Shown here piece after piece: positions 1-11,547 of a stretch of 64,000 bases of DNA; the first letter of the stretch is position 1; each line of letters opens with the position of its first letter. Under the pieces are notes generated by a model that made no database searches, was not told the origin of the DNA, and saw only the letters and a list, made by a program, of their open reading frames with translations. The translations under genes were made by a program, and so were the position numbers. Origin of the DNA: Musa acuminata AAA Group (lineage: Eukaryota > Streptophyta > Magnoliopsida > Zingiberales > Musaceae); assembly GCF_036884655.1 (NCBI RefSeq), contig NC_088339.1:29110501-29174500 (forward strand). The letters are read 5' to 3'.

Positions 1-96
1 CTGCCAACCTTGAATATAAATACGGAACCAACACTCCGTCTCTTGGCCAACCTTGAGCCATTTCCCTCTGGCAGTTCAGAGCTACGCAGATCAGCC

Positions 97-1962
97 ATGG
101 ACAATAGGCATGACTCTGAGACTGTTAGGTACACCACCAATCCTTCTTCACGTACACTCATCTTTTATGCATCATGCATGTGCACGTTCCTGTTTCTTTT
201 CCTAATGGTCATACTTTATATTGTGTTATTTGAAGTTCTTTCGTATATTTCTAATCTGGCTATTAAATGCGGTACGAGCAGAAACAAATGCGCAGCATGT
301 TTCAGGCAATACAACAAGGTGGAGCATCTGGTGGAACATATGAGGGTTTCATTTCACTCGGTGCATGAGCCAAAGTGTGGGGTATGCCAAAAACACTGCA
401 GGTTTTTTGAATCTCTCAGGGAGCATCTGATAGGTAAGCGATGTCTGAAGTTGGAAGCAGCTCTCGTCGCTCGACATTTGTATTCTAAGGATCAGATGAT
501 ATCTTTGTTGAAGGACCACTGCCGAAGATTGAATGTGCCAGGGTATTCAGAACTCGAGGATGCAATCTATGCCTCAACATGTTCGAAAGTCCAAATGCTC
601 TTAGAACTCACCGTGCATCATGCCAACTCTCTCGCGCTGCTTCGGTGAGTGACCTAAATGATAGAAATCAGCTCAAAACACGGCATCATCCCCTTAAAGG
701 AAGAAAGAACAAGTGTCATGAAGGGCTGTGTTTCATGTTCTCATGTTGTTTTCTTCGTATGGTCTGAATTATGTAGGAGTTGGATCTTTAATATCTGAAA
801 TAAGATTCTTTCCAGAACCGTATAGGTGACAGTTTGATGCACTTAATGGATCATCCGTTGATTCTCTCGAGTCTCTAAGTGCATCTTAATCATAGTCCGT
901 AATCATAGTCGAGCCAGCATACCCATTATTATCTTCATTCTTCTTTTAGGGGCTTACCTCTCGGATGTCGAGGATGAGCTTGCAGGGCTCATCGGATTAT
1001 GGCACGCGAAATCAAGGTTCCCAGGTAGTTGCTTTGGCTTGCAAGATGGTCGGGGGAGGAAGCGATGGATCACTAGACCTGTGTGCCAGAGTCTGCCTGA
1101 TCGGCGAGGACGAGAACGTTATGTTCCAGACCTACATCAAGCCCCAAATACCGGTCACAAACTATAGGTGCGTTTGTATGCCTTCTTTATTTCCTGTACT
1201 TCTCTGAACAAACTCGGTGGTCAACATGGAACTCCTTATCACACGAATAGGAGGAGCACCTAATACTTCAAATCGGTCCAGGTATGAAACGACAGGGATA
1301 AGACCTGAATACTTGAGGGACGCAATGGCGCTGAAGCAAGCACAGAGGAGGATTCAGGACTTCCTTAGCAACGGAGAACCCATCTGGAAGATACGCTCTC
1401 GGGGTGGAAAGGCAAGAATCCTCGTAGGGCACGGTCTGGATCACGACCTCGAGTCCCTTGGAGTTGAATACCCTGAATTCTTGATCAGGTACCTGCTGTA
1501 TCCAATCTGAGTTTCAAGCGATCATCTTTCTGAGCAAGCGATCATCTCTCTCTCCGAGCGCATGCAGGGACACAGCAATCTACCCACCGCTGATGAGGAC
1601 CAGCAAGCTCAGCAATTCGCTCAAGTATCTGACACAAGCCTACCTCGGGTGAGTGAACGAACACAAGTAAGGTTCATTTATCATGCTTCAGCTAGCACGC
1701 GCTTGTTCACCTATGCATATAATTCATCCGCAGATATGACATTCAAACCGGAACGCAAGACCCGTACGAGGACTGTGTGGCTGCGATGAGGATTTATATC
1801 AGGATGCGATCACAGAATCATCCGCGCGACTACGCCTCAGGCTGCGGCGAGAGCCGCAACAATTACCCAGCGTGGAGGCAACGGGAGCTGGAGAAGATGA
1901 CACCGGATGCGTTACTGGAGCTCTCGGCATCCGATTACTACTGCTGGTGCCTGGACTCTTAA
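97..1962 (+). CDS. C2H2 zinc-finger plus DEDD exonuclease-fold protein (7 exons)
   Basis: Seven exons with GT-AG borders join in frame: 97-128, 282-433, 514-644, 950-1167, 1282-1488, 1568-1648, 1734-1962 (349 aa). Residues 13-65 hold paired zinc-finger motifs (CAACFRQYNKVEHLVEHM, then CGVCQKHC...H), and a third finger-like CNLC...H lies near residue 85. The C-terminal half has the RNase T/REXO-like fold: ALACKMVGGG, VGHGLDHDLESL and DPYEDCVAAMR. This layout matches the plant 'exonuclease family protein' group with an N-terminal finger (Arabidopsis At3g27970-like, from memory). Canonical active enzymes read ALDCEMVG at Exo I; here the D and E are A and K, and the Exo III histidine appears to be Q. 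Nuclear RNA or DNA binding is inferred; nuclease activity is doubtful. The start is the first ATG in frame with the finger exon. Confidence 0.88.
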
Positions 1963-2210
1963 GCAAGTCGTGAAAGATGGCGCATGCATGTAGCCTACGT
2001 CTGCAGGACTGGGAGCAATCTTATCTAATCTGCTGTACTTAAAAAGGACTGTGGAGGCAGTCGATTATGCACTAGTTTTATAGATTGATAGGAGTTGCAT
2101 CTCATGCAATTCTATAGCTTTAGATGTGTGCAATGAAAGTCATGTACTCTCTCTACGTAATCCTACATAATGTTTCAGTGCTACGGCTTATTTACTTGAT
2201 AAAAAGTATG

Positions 2211-2215
2211 GAGCA
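2211..2215. repeat. Left target-site duplication GAGCA
   Basis: GAGCA directly precedes the LTR terminus TGTTGCGG. The same five bases follow the other LTR at 5443-5447. A perfect 5-bp duplication fixes the insertion limits of the LTR element between them. Confidence 0.88.
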
Positions 2216-2740
2216 TGTTGCGGGGGGCAACTGTTTAAGCCGTGGCCTCGAGGCCGACGCGGCTCGGTTCGGGGGTCCGGATGTCGAGGATCTCGGGCGG
2301 TATCCCTTGGGGTCTCCCGGTGGTCGAGCACGGTGGTTCGGGTCGGGATGTCGGGTCGGGAGGTCAGGTCGGGAGCTCGGGTCGGGAGGTCGGGTCGGGA
2401 GGAAGCTCCATCGCAGCGCCGGGAAGAGGCGACATCGTCTCGCACCTCCGACGATCAAGTTAGCGATGTGGAGAGGGTTTTGGAGGAAGAGATGCCTTCG
2501 AGTGCGTTGTGCTTGTTTTCCTCCCCCTGTTCGTTTAGAACTCTGGGGTATTTATAGATGAGTTTGATGTTACCTGATGTGGCTGCTTGCAGGAGGCAGG
2601 CTGATAGCGTCTAACATGGGGTTGGCGTGGCGTGAAGAACCAAGCCTGAGTTAGGTGTTAATGCCGACTTCCTCGAGCAGTGTGTTGTCCAGGCATGGCT
2701 GACGTCATGGCGTGTCACATCGCCATTTTTACCCTTATCA
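2216..2740 (-). repeat. 3' LTR (element orientation) of the gag-only retrotransposon
   Basis: This copy aligns over its whole length with 4926-5442. The shared text includes the G-run start, the gtcgggtcgggagg tracts, the tail catttttacccttatca and the stretch tatttatagatgag (about 2549-2562), a possible promoter or processing signal. It carries extra gtcgggaggt repeats relative to the other copy and lacks the short cacataggtcgg insert found there. Confidence 0.88.
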
Positions 2741-2829
2741 TATTCCCCCCCCCCCGAAAGGAGCTATGCGTCGGTTGTTGTATGAGAGGAGTATGATGCA
2801 TGGCTTCTGTCTTCAGACGGGCTGGCCGC

Positions 2830-3620
2830 GCGGACGAGGTCTCGGGGAACATGGAGCCGAAGGGCCGAGGAGCACGACGCAGGCGGGTTGGCCGCGCAGG
2901 TGTGTCCCGGGGGGCACGAAGCCGAAGAGCCGAGGAGCACGACGTAGGTGGGCAGGGTGCGCAGGCGTGGTCTCGGGAAATGGGGTCGAGGAGCCCAACT
3001 CAATCGGGAAGCCGAGCAGGGGTTGCGACCTCGGACAATGTGCGACCGAGGAACACGGCACAGGCGGGCAGGCCGCGCAGGCGTGGTCTCGGGCAACATG
3101 TAGCCGAGGAGCACAACACAGGTGGGCTGGTCACGCAGATGTGTCTCGGGTCATGGGGCCGAGGAGCACGACGCAGGCGGGCAGGCCGCGCAGGTGTGCC
3201 TCGGAGGCCATGGAGCCGAGGAACACGACGCAGGCGGGCAGGCCGCGCAGGTGTGGTCTCGGGCAACACGCAGTCGAGGAGCACGGCGCATGCGGGCTAG
3301 CCGTGCAGGCGTGGTCCCGGGCAACATGTAACCGAGGAGCGCAACTCGGTCGGGCAAGCCGAGCAGAGGTGGACTCGGGGTCCCTCGGCTCAGGCGGATA
3401 GTCTGCGCTGAGGTGGACTCGGGCAGACTGCGCCGAGGGACATGGCTCAGGCGGGTAGGCCGCGCTGAGATGGACTCGGGCAGACTGCGATTGAGGGACA
3501 TGGCTCAGGCGGGTAGGCCGCACTGAGGTGGACTCGGGCAGTGCATGGCCGAGGGACACAACTCAGGCGGGCAGGCCGCGCTGAGGTGGACCCGGGCAGT
3601 CCATGGCCGAGGGGTTTAGA
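2830..3620. repeat. GC-rich minisatellite inside the retrotransposon
   Basis: Imperfect tandem copies of roughly 50-60 bp repeat the core gcgggcaggccgcgcagg followed by ggtctcgggcaacatg and gccgaggagcacgac. From about 3400 a second variant takes over, with the core ggccgcgctgaggtggac and a gccgagggaca tail. All six frames are open over long stretches, giving spurious Arg/Pro/Gly-rich reading frames on both strands. The tract sits between gag and the 3' LTR in element orientation. Confidence 0.8.
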
Positions 3621-3779
3621 TTCAGAAGGGTTTAAGCCGGGGCCAACCGCGAGCAGAAAAGGGGGTCAGGCAGATACTGAACCTTCGCTCAGAAGAGACT
3701 GAGGCGGGGCTTAGATTTCTTTTCATGAGTACATCGGGTAGCCACCGCGAATGCTTGGCCTCTCTTATGGAGCCCGCGG

Positions 3780-4828
3780 TCGGAGGTCGTCCCTTCTCCC
3801 CGCGGCCGCCCAGGCCTCCGCTGCGATGTATTGATTAGCCCGCTGGAGCATCTCCGGCACCGTCGTGTGAGGTCGCTCCGCGAGGGACTAGAGGAATTTG
3901 GAAGGTCGCAAGCCTATCATAAATGCCTGCACTAACAGAGAGGGGTGAGTGTCCGATAAGCATCGGATTTGCGTGGCAAAGCGATCCACGAAATGTGAGA
4001 GGGGCTCGTCCTCTCTTTGTTTGAGTCCGAGGAGCAGTGCCGCGGAGGGCTTTGGACGGGCATGGGCTACGAAGTGGAGCTCGAAGTCCTTGGCGAGCTG
4101 GCCGAAGGAACTGATCGTTCCGGTCTTCAAGCCGTCGTACCATGTGCGGGCTGGACCCCTCAGGGTAGTGGGAAACGCCCTGCACATTAAAGCGTCAAAC
4201 GTTCCATACAGTGCTAGTTGGGCACGGAAAGTGGCGACATGGTCCGCTGGGTCAGTGGAGCCGTCGTATGCATCCAGAGAAGGGAGCTAGAAGTTCGGGG
4301 GAACCGTGTGATCTCGTATCTCTGGTGCGAACGGAGATCCTCGGTATGGGTCCACCCCGACTCTCCCTTCGAGTTGCGGAACTCCTTCTCTAGTTCGTCG
4401 AGCCGCTGCCAAAGAAAGTGTAGCTGGGCTCGCAGGGAGTCTGTTGAATTCGAAGATAATATCTCGAGCTCCGAGCGGCCGCTCGGGTTTGTCCTTACTG
4501 GATCCCCGAGTGGGGTCGGTCTGACCCGAGGAGAAGTGGAAGGCTCCAGAAGCGTCATGTGGGCTCGAGTGGGCGGCTCTTGTTGCCGTAGCGGCTGAGT
4601 CATATGTGGGGGTGCCGGTTGAGGGACGAGCGGGATGATGGTTTGCACCATATCCGTCAGAGCTCGAACTTGAAAAGCGAGGTCGTGAAAGGCCTCGGAC
4701 GACACCGGCGAAGGAACGCTCGGAGCGCCTTCGGGCGGAAGCAGATCCGAGTTGTCCAATGAACGCCAGTAGCGTTCCGAGGTTGCGGGGAGGTCGTCAG
4801 CCCGCGGCCCGTCACGCAAGGGACGCAC
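3780..4828 (-). pseudogene. Degenerate retrotransposon gag
   Basis: The minus-strand reading has an N-terminal Pro-rich region with a short heptad-like segment (LHFLWQRLDELEKEFRNSK) and then the retrotransposon gag core (PF03732-like): [31 protein letters not shown] and [13 protein letters not shown]. The N-terminal part (4828 to about 4290) and the core (about 4290 to 3890) are in different frames, and a TAG interrupts the core near 3888-3890. The frame continues beyond it as SLAERPHTTVPEMLQRANQY. At least one frameshift and one stop are thus present, so this copy cannot make a full Gag. No zinc-knuckle or downstream pol was seen. Confidence 0.8.
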
Positions 4829-4905
4829 GTCCTACGCTCCTGCTAAGAACGATCCCTCAACGGGGGGTTCGTCGGGATCAGTCTGAGGATCCCTCGACAT
4901 TCGGG

Positions 4906-4923
4906 CCCTCCTTCTAGCGCCAA
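4906..4923 (-). other. Primer-binding site of the LTR element
   Basis: Immediately inside the 5' LTR (minus orientation) the strand reads TGGCGCTAGAAGGAGGGC, which begins with the TGG needed to pair with a tRNA 3' CCA. The matching tRNA was not identified. Confidence 0.6.
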
Positions 4924-4925
4924 AA

Positions 4926-5442
4926 TATTGCGGGGGGCAACTATTTAAGCCGTGGCCTCGGGGTCGACGCGGCTCGGTTCGGGGGTCCGGATGTCGGGGA
5001 TCTCGAGCGGCGTCCCTTGGGGTCTCCCGGCGGCCGAGCACGGTGGTTCAGGTCGGGACGTCGGGTCGGGAGGAAGCTCCGCCGTAGCGCCGGGAAGAGG
5101 CGACACCGTCTCGCACCTGCACATAGGTCGGGCCGGGAGCTTGGCCCGACCCCTCCGACGATCAAGTTTGCGATGTGGAGAGGGTTTTGGAGGAAGAGAT
5201 GCCTTCGAGTGTGTTGTGCTTGTTTTCCTCCCCCTGTTCGTTTAGAACTCTAGGGTATTTATAGATGAGTTTGATGTTACATGATGTGGCTACTTGCAGG
5301 AGGCAGGCTGATAGCGTCTGACATGGGGTTGGCGTTGCGTGAAGAACCAAGCCTGAGTTAGGTGTTGATGCCGACTTCCTCGCGCAGTGTGTTGTCCAGG
5401 CTGATGTCATGGCGTGTGACATCGTCATTTTTACCCTTATCA
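4926..5442 (-). repeat. 5' LTR (element orientation) of the gag-only retrotransposon
   Basis: Direct-repeat partner of 2216-2740. Its inner terminus reads TATTGCGG where the other copy has TGTTGCGG, a one-base change of the terminal dinucleotide complement. The outer end cttatca is followed by the target duplication GAGCA at 5443-5447. Confidence 0.87.
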
Positions 5443-5447
5443 GAGCA

Positions 5448-6209
5448 CATTCATGCGTATGCCAAGATGCATGCACATCCCTTGATTCCATGATTTGGAG
5501 ATTTCACCAAAATCATTAAAATTCATCCATGATATAAAATTGGTTCTTTTCTGGATTTATTTGAGTAAATCAAAATCTCCCATTTTATTGTGCATATTCT
5601 ATAGTCTAATAATACTGTAGTGCTTTTTAAAGTATGCTATGACGTGTCTAACGGTGCCATACCTTTTTCATAAAACGTATATTCTTAAATAACATTCGGT
5701 GTTTTTAAATGCTGTAAAATTTTATATAAACAAAGAAGGCTATAAATTTTATTGGATTATTGGAAATTTAAAGAAAATAAAAGATAATCAATCAAATCAT
5801 TTGCTGGTTGATACAGACAAGAACTTAAAAATATAAGAGAATTTTTTGTGAAAAGACCGAGTTTCAAACTTCACTAATTAATTATATTATCATATTCAAT
5901 CTGCACTATGGAGAAACTAATCAACCGTGAACGTATCGTACGGAAGTTTGACTTGAACGGTCGAGATTAGCGACGCTTCGATGAAGTCACCAATTATTTT
6001 TAGGAGCCGACTGAGCCATGTCAGGTTAGCATGGTGAAATGGATTGAAGAATCCTTGTTTACGCAAAGACTGTCATATACCATGAGCCACGTCAACCATA
6101 CGGCGTTAGCATCGTGGTTGTCCACCATGTCAATGTGGCATCGGTGGAACAGTGACTGCTACTACGCAACGGCAAAATAGCGGAGGTTAGAAGAGGGCCA
6201 AAAGTAAAC
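5448..6209. other. AT-rich intergenic DNA, no gene seen
   Basis: No open frame with recognisable family motifs. The last 150 bases form the upstream region of the NFD6-like gene. Confidence 0.6.
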
Positions 6210-9200
6210 ATGGCGGCGGCGATTGGCGGCGCACGAAGAGCCCTCGCATGCCGTGGCATCCCTTCTTCTCTGATCTCCGTTGCCGCCACCTCGAGAGCTT
6301 TCCCATCTTCTTCTCCTCCAACTCGGGCCTTCTCTCGGCTCTCGCGCCGCAAGCGTCCCTCGGGAATCTCGAGGTACTTCTCCCTCGCAACTTTCGCCAT
6401 CGTCTTCGATCTTATCCCATTCGTTTATTAGTTTTAACTTAGAATTTGGGCGATATGATCTGGAAAAGTTTACATCTTTTGTACTTACTAATCTACTTTT
6501 TTCCATGTGGAAGCGCTCACCCTTAGAATTATTTTTGGATCATCAACGCAGTCAATTTTTTTCAGAATTAAGAACTTCGAAGTTTTGTTATTCTTTTTTT
6601 CTTCTCGTTTTGCATCATCTTTCTATTTATTTGAATATTTTTTGTGGGTTCTTGTTTTATAGTTGGATTGTGTGTGGCGAAAGTGGTATCTTTGTTATTG
6701 TAATGTGAATTGTCTGCATTGCTGACGGATTAGGTCCCGCAGGTCCGCGGTTGAGTTGGGTTGTGCACAGTCTCTGATGCCTTTTCACAGCGTTACTGCC
6801 ACGGCATTGCTCACTTCTATGCTCTCCGCAAGGCCTGGAGGCTGGACTTGGCTTTCAGAAGGTAATCCGTTTATCCTCTCTTCTTTTTTGTAGTTCATCA
6901 TAATTAGCAAATATTATATGATAATTTGCCTGTTTTACTTTAAAACATAATTGGTTTGATTCCATGAATTGGATTGAGAGACTATGACGGTATCACTTGT
7001 TGTAGCAGAAGTGTTTGTTTTGCTTAGGTTAGTTTTAGTTAGTTTACTTGTTTTACTTTGTCTGAAATGTTACGACAGATACTTCAAATCTAGCAAGTTT
7101 AGATCTTTCTTTATATTCTTCCTGACTTCTCAAGTCCCACATATACTTTTAGATCAGTTTAGTTATGAATTGGAACTGACCTCAAAGATGTTATCTGTTT
7201 TTTTTTTGTTATAGAATATTTTAACACAACATACTTTTTTGTTTTAGTTTTTCTATAATTGTAGAGGTCCCTCAGGACTTCTGTTTGTTTGTTTTTATTT
7301 TCTGTTTGCAGGGTTACTATCACATTATTTAACTTTTCGACAGAAAAATCAACTAATTATAGACACAATTTTTAGGAGAAACAGTAGGTGATGGGATATA
7401 TTTTCAACCACAAACTTTTAACTTTCCTAGCTGCTGTTTGATCAGTTACATTGGAGTCTTATGGTTTTTTCTGTTTGTAAGGAATAGGTCCAGTGTAATA
7501 TTGTTTTTATTATTCTAGTAATCTTCAGACCTCTGATTTTGGGTTTGAGAGTTTGTTCTTTGGTTAAAGAAGATTATGGGCATACCAAAGAAGAACTCTC
7601 AAATCCAAATCAGAGTTCTAAAGATTACTAGAATAATAAATTCTTTTAACCCCCTTATCTGTTGGTTTGGTATGCCCATAACCCCCTCTTATTCATTGGG
7701 TTTGAGAGCTTGTATGCCCATAACCTTCATTCGAGTTTGTTCTTTTAACCCCCTTATTCGGTGAAGTGTTTTGCCTGAATTTTGAAAATTAGAAACTTAA
7801 TTTTATTTTTCCTCTATGAAATTTCAAAAACCAAACAAAACAGATATGTTTTGTGGCCATCAGATGCTTCCAATACAGAGTTCTTAAACTTGTTTGTTTG
7901 AGTACCATGATATATTTATTTGAGTCCTGATCATTTGATAGACTGTGGCATGTTTGTCGGAACTCAAATGGAAGAAAAGTGTTAAACTCTTGTTTTTATT
8001 TGGTTCTGGAGTAAAGGATTAGTATCGGACTGGCACCAATCATCATACTTAATAGAGGGGTTCTTGTATTGTTTGTTGCTCATATTTGTCCATATAATAT
8101 AAAGGTCAAATAAGGATTTCCTGTAGCTTGATTGATATTTTGGAATTTCTGATATATGTAATGTGATAAAAGTTGAGTGTGCCAGCCCATATCTTTCTGA
8201 ACTGTTGTCTCTTCTCTCCCTTGTTTCCCCTTATCTTTTCGTGAATTTTTTGTTGTTCATCCCTGATTTGTTATGGGAATCTATCCAGCAGTGTAGTTTT
8301 AGCTTCATCCATGCTTGTCAACCTTTGACTCGGTGAAATGTTATGCCAGCCTCACCAATTTATTCAATTTCTGAGTCATGCGTGAGGGATCTTATATGGC
8401 AGTATTTGCAGAATCAGGAAAAAGTTCGAGATGGATTGTACAGCATAAAATTTCAATATGGAAACGTCAGGTCAAGCAAACTGGATCATGGTGGATTGAG
8501 TTGTTTTGAAATAATCAGAAATTTATTTTGTTTGGTACTTGACTGGTGTTCGTCAGTCTTTTGGGGGTTTCAAGACCCATCTCTATAACGAACAGCCAGA
8601 TCAGATCAGTCCAAGAATAATATGGACCGTTTTAAGTGAGAAAGTTGATATGCATCCACTGTAACTAGCATGCACGATAAGTGTGGTACATAACTATGTA
8701 GTATGGAACCATGTTTTATGGTGACAAGCAACACTTGGTTTCTGTTTGCTAGCATTGGCAGTGCTTTTCTGCATCTCTGCTATAACTATCATTGGTTCTA
8801 TTTACGGTCATTTCTATAGGCCATGTTTTGCTTAAGGTTATAAATTAGTGTTAGTGTTATCATTGTACTTATTTGGCATGTGCTTCTTCTATTTTCCAAT
8901 AACTTCATCATGAATTTGACTCTATTGCTTTAGGAAACATTTTTCTAATGTTCCTAACCCGGCATTGTTCTTATGAACAGTCATTTATTTTGTTGCTTAA
9001 CAAACAGGACAATGAGTGACTTCTGCTGGTTTAAATCATATTTACTCCTGTTAAATTCCAAATATATCTACCTTGCTGAGTTTTTCTTTTCCACTTGAAC
9101 AATGCATCACCTTATGTTATGAACCTTTGTTATCATCACTTGAACATGTAAATCATCTGGTTGTGTTAGTGAAATGTTGTCTGATATTTTATTTGCTTTG

Positions 9201-9247
9201 CATATGTAACATGATAACTTTTTGTAGGATTTGCAACGCCTCTATGA
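6210..9247 (+). CDS. NFD6-like: NUCLEAR FUSION DEFECTIVE 6-like organelle protein (3 exons)
   Basis: Exons 6210-6373 and 6743-6861 join in frame, and a 20-nt exon at 9228-9247 completes a 100-aa product. The N-terminal 50 residues are rich in Arg, Ser and Ala and lack acids, typical of a mitochondrial or plastid transit peptide. The core VELGCAQSLMPFHSVTATAL followed by LTSMLSARPGGWTWLSEG matches the conserved NFD6-like family core (SLLPYHTATASALLTSMLS pattern, from memory). Arabidopsis NFD6 is a mitochondrial protein needed for polar nuclear fusion. The last exon adds only FATPL and a stop after a 2.4-kb intron, so the 3' end is less certain; this family is known for variable short C-termini. 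A mobile-element-like hairpin lies in the large intron. Confidence 0.78.
7508..7680. repeat. Fold-back (MITE-like) repeat in the NFD6-like intron
   Basis: Arms of about 60 bases, starting tattattctagtaatctt and ending aagattactagaataata, are inverted copies separated by only a few bases near 7570. A second nested palindrome pairs ttatgggcataccaa (about 7574) with ttggtatgcccataa (about 7667). The region is a compact hairpin consistent with a MITE or two overlapping ones. No clear target duplication was defined. Confidence 0.65.
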
Positions 9248-11540
9248 CATCAGAGATAAACTTGAAACAAATGCTGTGCTGAGGATTGCTGAGTTTGATT
9301 CTTGATCAATGTGCTTACTAGAAGGCGTCATTGCTCTAAACGATGATCTTGGTTCTTCTCTCTTCTAAAATAAATGTTACGTTGGATTTCAATTCTAGCA
9401 TACCAGAAATATCTCAACAATTCCTTTCTGGTCTTGTGTTATGAAAGTGTGTCGCAACCTCCTGGCATAGTCATTCTTATAGTGGTTGAAACTTTTTATC
9501 ATATTCTCAGGAACATCCATCTGCAGCTGTTTTCCTTTTTGTTATCTGTTTCACGTTTCAGTCACGTTTTTTAGACGCGTGTTTTTAATATTTGGATGCG
9601 CAAGGTTTCATTCGGATGCGCAAATGTTAACACAACATTGCTACTTGAGGTGCTGTCATCTGGCCAAACATTATGATGTTTGTAAGTTAGATAAGCAATC
9701 AATTGCTATTTTATGAGTCTGTCAGCCATCAAACCTTTAATTCTGTCATTCTAGTCGTTTGATTGGTTATAATAGTCAAGCTTGTTGGAGTTTTGGTTTT
9801 AGCTCTTTTTGTTTCCTACTTTGGATAGGTCGAAACCATATTAATATCATGCACCTCAATGTGTTTTGTGCTTGGAGAAGGATGAACAGATGTCGAGATA
9901 ATAATTGAAGCGAAAAATGTAGTAGACGGCATGCTGATTCACACTTTTTTGTATGATATTGTGCAATTCTGCTGTTGAGAAAAAGAGTGGGTGACCACAA
10001 GCTTATCAATGTACCCATTTCTTCTGATTCCTTCAGCAAAACATGCAGGTAGAAAGCAGCATCCAACTTTAGTCAGACTGATTTGAGGACTTGCAAGATG
10101 TTGCGACTAATTATAGCACTTCTCAACTGGACAGCATATTCTTGGTTCATGCGAGGTTGTGGTCATCAGCATCAATTGAAGCTCTCACATTTCCGGAGGA
10201 TCACACCCAGCGGAGGTAGTGATTGAACTTGTTGAGGGATCTCTTGGGCAGTTCATTTGTAGGCACCAAGTAGCGTGTTATAATAATTATTTACATCATT
10301 GCAATTGGGAATCGCCTGACTGACCAAAACACCCGGCTTTGTCACTTCCACCACTAGAATGTCGGCGAATTAAGCTTACTATTCCTCGACTCGAATGTGA
10401 GGTTCCGAGCGGAAGAAGTGACATACCAATGACAAGATGTCGACGCGTGAAGGCAATGGGCAAAGTTTGATAATTGGTGGCTGATGGGGGGGGGGGCTTC
10501 ACATGTTGTCATCTACAATTATCAGCAGTCCACAGTTGGTACTGAGATGGGGACATGATGATTAACACGTTTTAGAGACTCCAATAATTGTGCTGAAGAA
10601 TCGTACAATCGTGGATGATTTGATTGTTCCGAAGGCTGATAATAATGATGCTAATGCCGATGTTTCATCTAACTGATAAGGCATACAGTTATCAAAGATA
10701 CCCTTAGAAATAGAAATATTGATTCTCATGTGAATCTTTCGATGTTCAAGTTAGTAATTCATGATCGCAAGTCATTCAAAATGATCTCCTCTTTTTTTTA
10801 TTATATTAAAAATAAGTTTTTATATCTAGTCAAAAAAGGATAATATTTTACGATGAGGTAATCCTTAATCACCTCTAACAATCTATTCTATTTTTACTCT
10901 TTTCTCTACATAACTAACAAAAAGAAGATAACTTGTAATCATTTGTCTGATTCTTATTCATATGGGCAAACGGTCGGGGATAGCCCTGTCTCCTTCCTTC
11001 TTTTAATCATATATTAGATGACGTTCGACTAAAAGCTTTTCAGTCTTCTTGCCAAAATAATACGTGAGGCATGACGAGGGTTGAACGCTCGAATCGAGTA
11101 AAAGGATTCAAATACATGCACACACACCAAACTTGACTGAATTCTCCATGCCCGCTTCTCTTGAAATTATTGCTCCTTTATGCATTCTTTCCTACTGTTT
11201 ACAGTGCGAGTGACTGATTCCAGTCTTTATTCGTTGCATCTCCCCGTATTATGGGTTGACTGCCGCGTTCACTGAGCTTCCCAGTATCCGAGTTCGGAAG
11301 CTGTACCGAACCGAGTCTACTGTCGAGAGAGAAACGTGGGATAAGATGACTATTCCAACTTGGTTTGTCCTGTTCATCGGATGAGATGACTCTTCCTCCG
11401 TGAAGCACATACACATGGCGGAGAACTCCACCGGGCTCCGGCCATGGGCACAGCTGTGAGTCTTAAGAGCCCCAATCAAGTTGTTGGCAGTTTACTTCAT
11501 CGAATGAATTTATTTGATGTTCCATCGTTGCCCATCTTCG
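9248..11540. other. Non-coding stretch after the NFD6-like gene
   Basis: The first few hundred bases probably hold the 3' UTR. Short frames on both strands show no domain signature. A G9 run lies near 10489-10497. Confidence 0.5.
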
Positions 11541-11547
11541 TTAAGAT

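Larger units (their letters stand above)
2216..5442 (-). mobile_element. Gag-only LTR retrotransposon (TR-GAG/LARD-like, Ty3-gypsy type)
   Basis: Two LTRs of about 520 bp (2216-2740 and 4926-5442) start TGATAAGG and end in CA on the minus strand, and a GAGCA duplication flanks them. Beside the 5' LTR on the minus strand is a PBS-like TGGCGCTAGAAGGAGGGC (about 4906-4923). Before the 3' LTR is a G-rich polypurine tract (about 2744-2760). The 2.2-kb interior holds a broken gag (about 3780-4828) and GC-rich tandem repeats (about 2830-3620). No protease, reverse transcriptase, RNase H or integrase motif was found. The element therefore resembles gag-only terminal-repeat retrotransposons that need proteins supplied in trans. 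Intact ends argue for mobilisation as a unit rather than decay of a full copy, though an internal deletion cannot be excluded. Confidence 0.85.

Noticed and set aside
2712..3401. Long plus-strand Arg/Gly-rich frames
   Set aside because: They lie in the GC-rich tandem tract of the retroelement, which is open in all frames.
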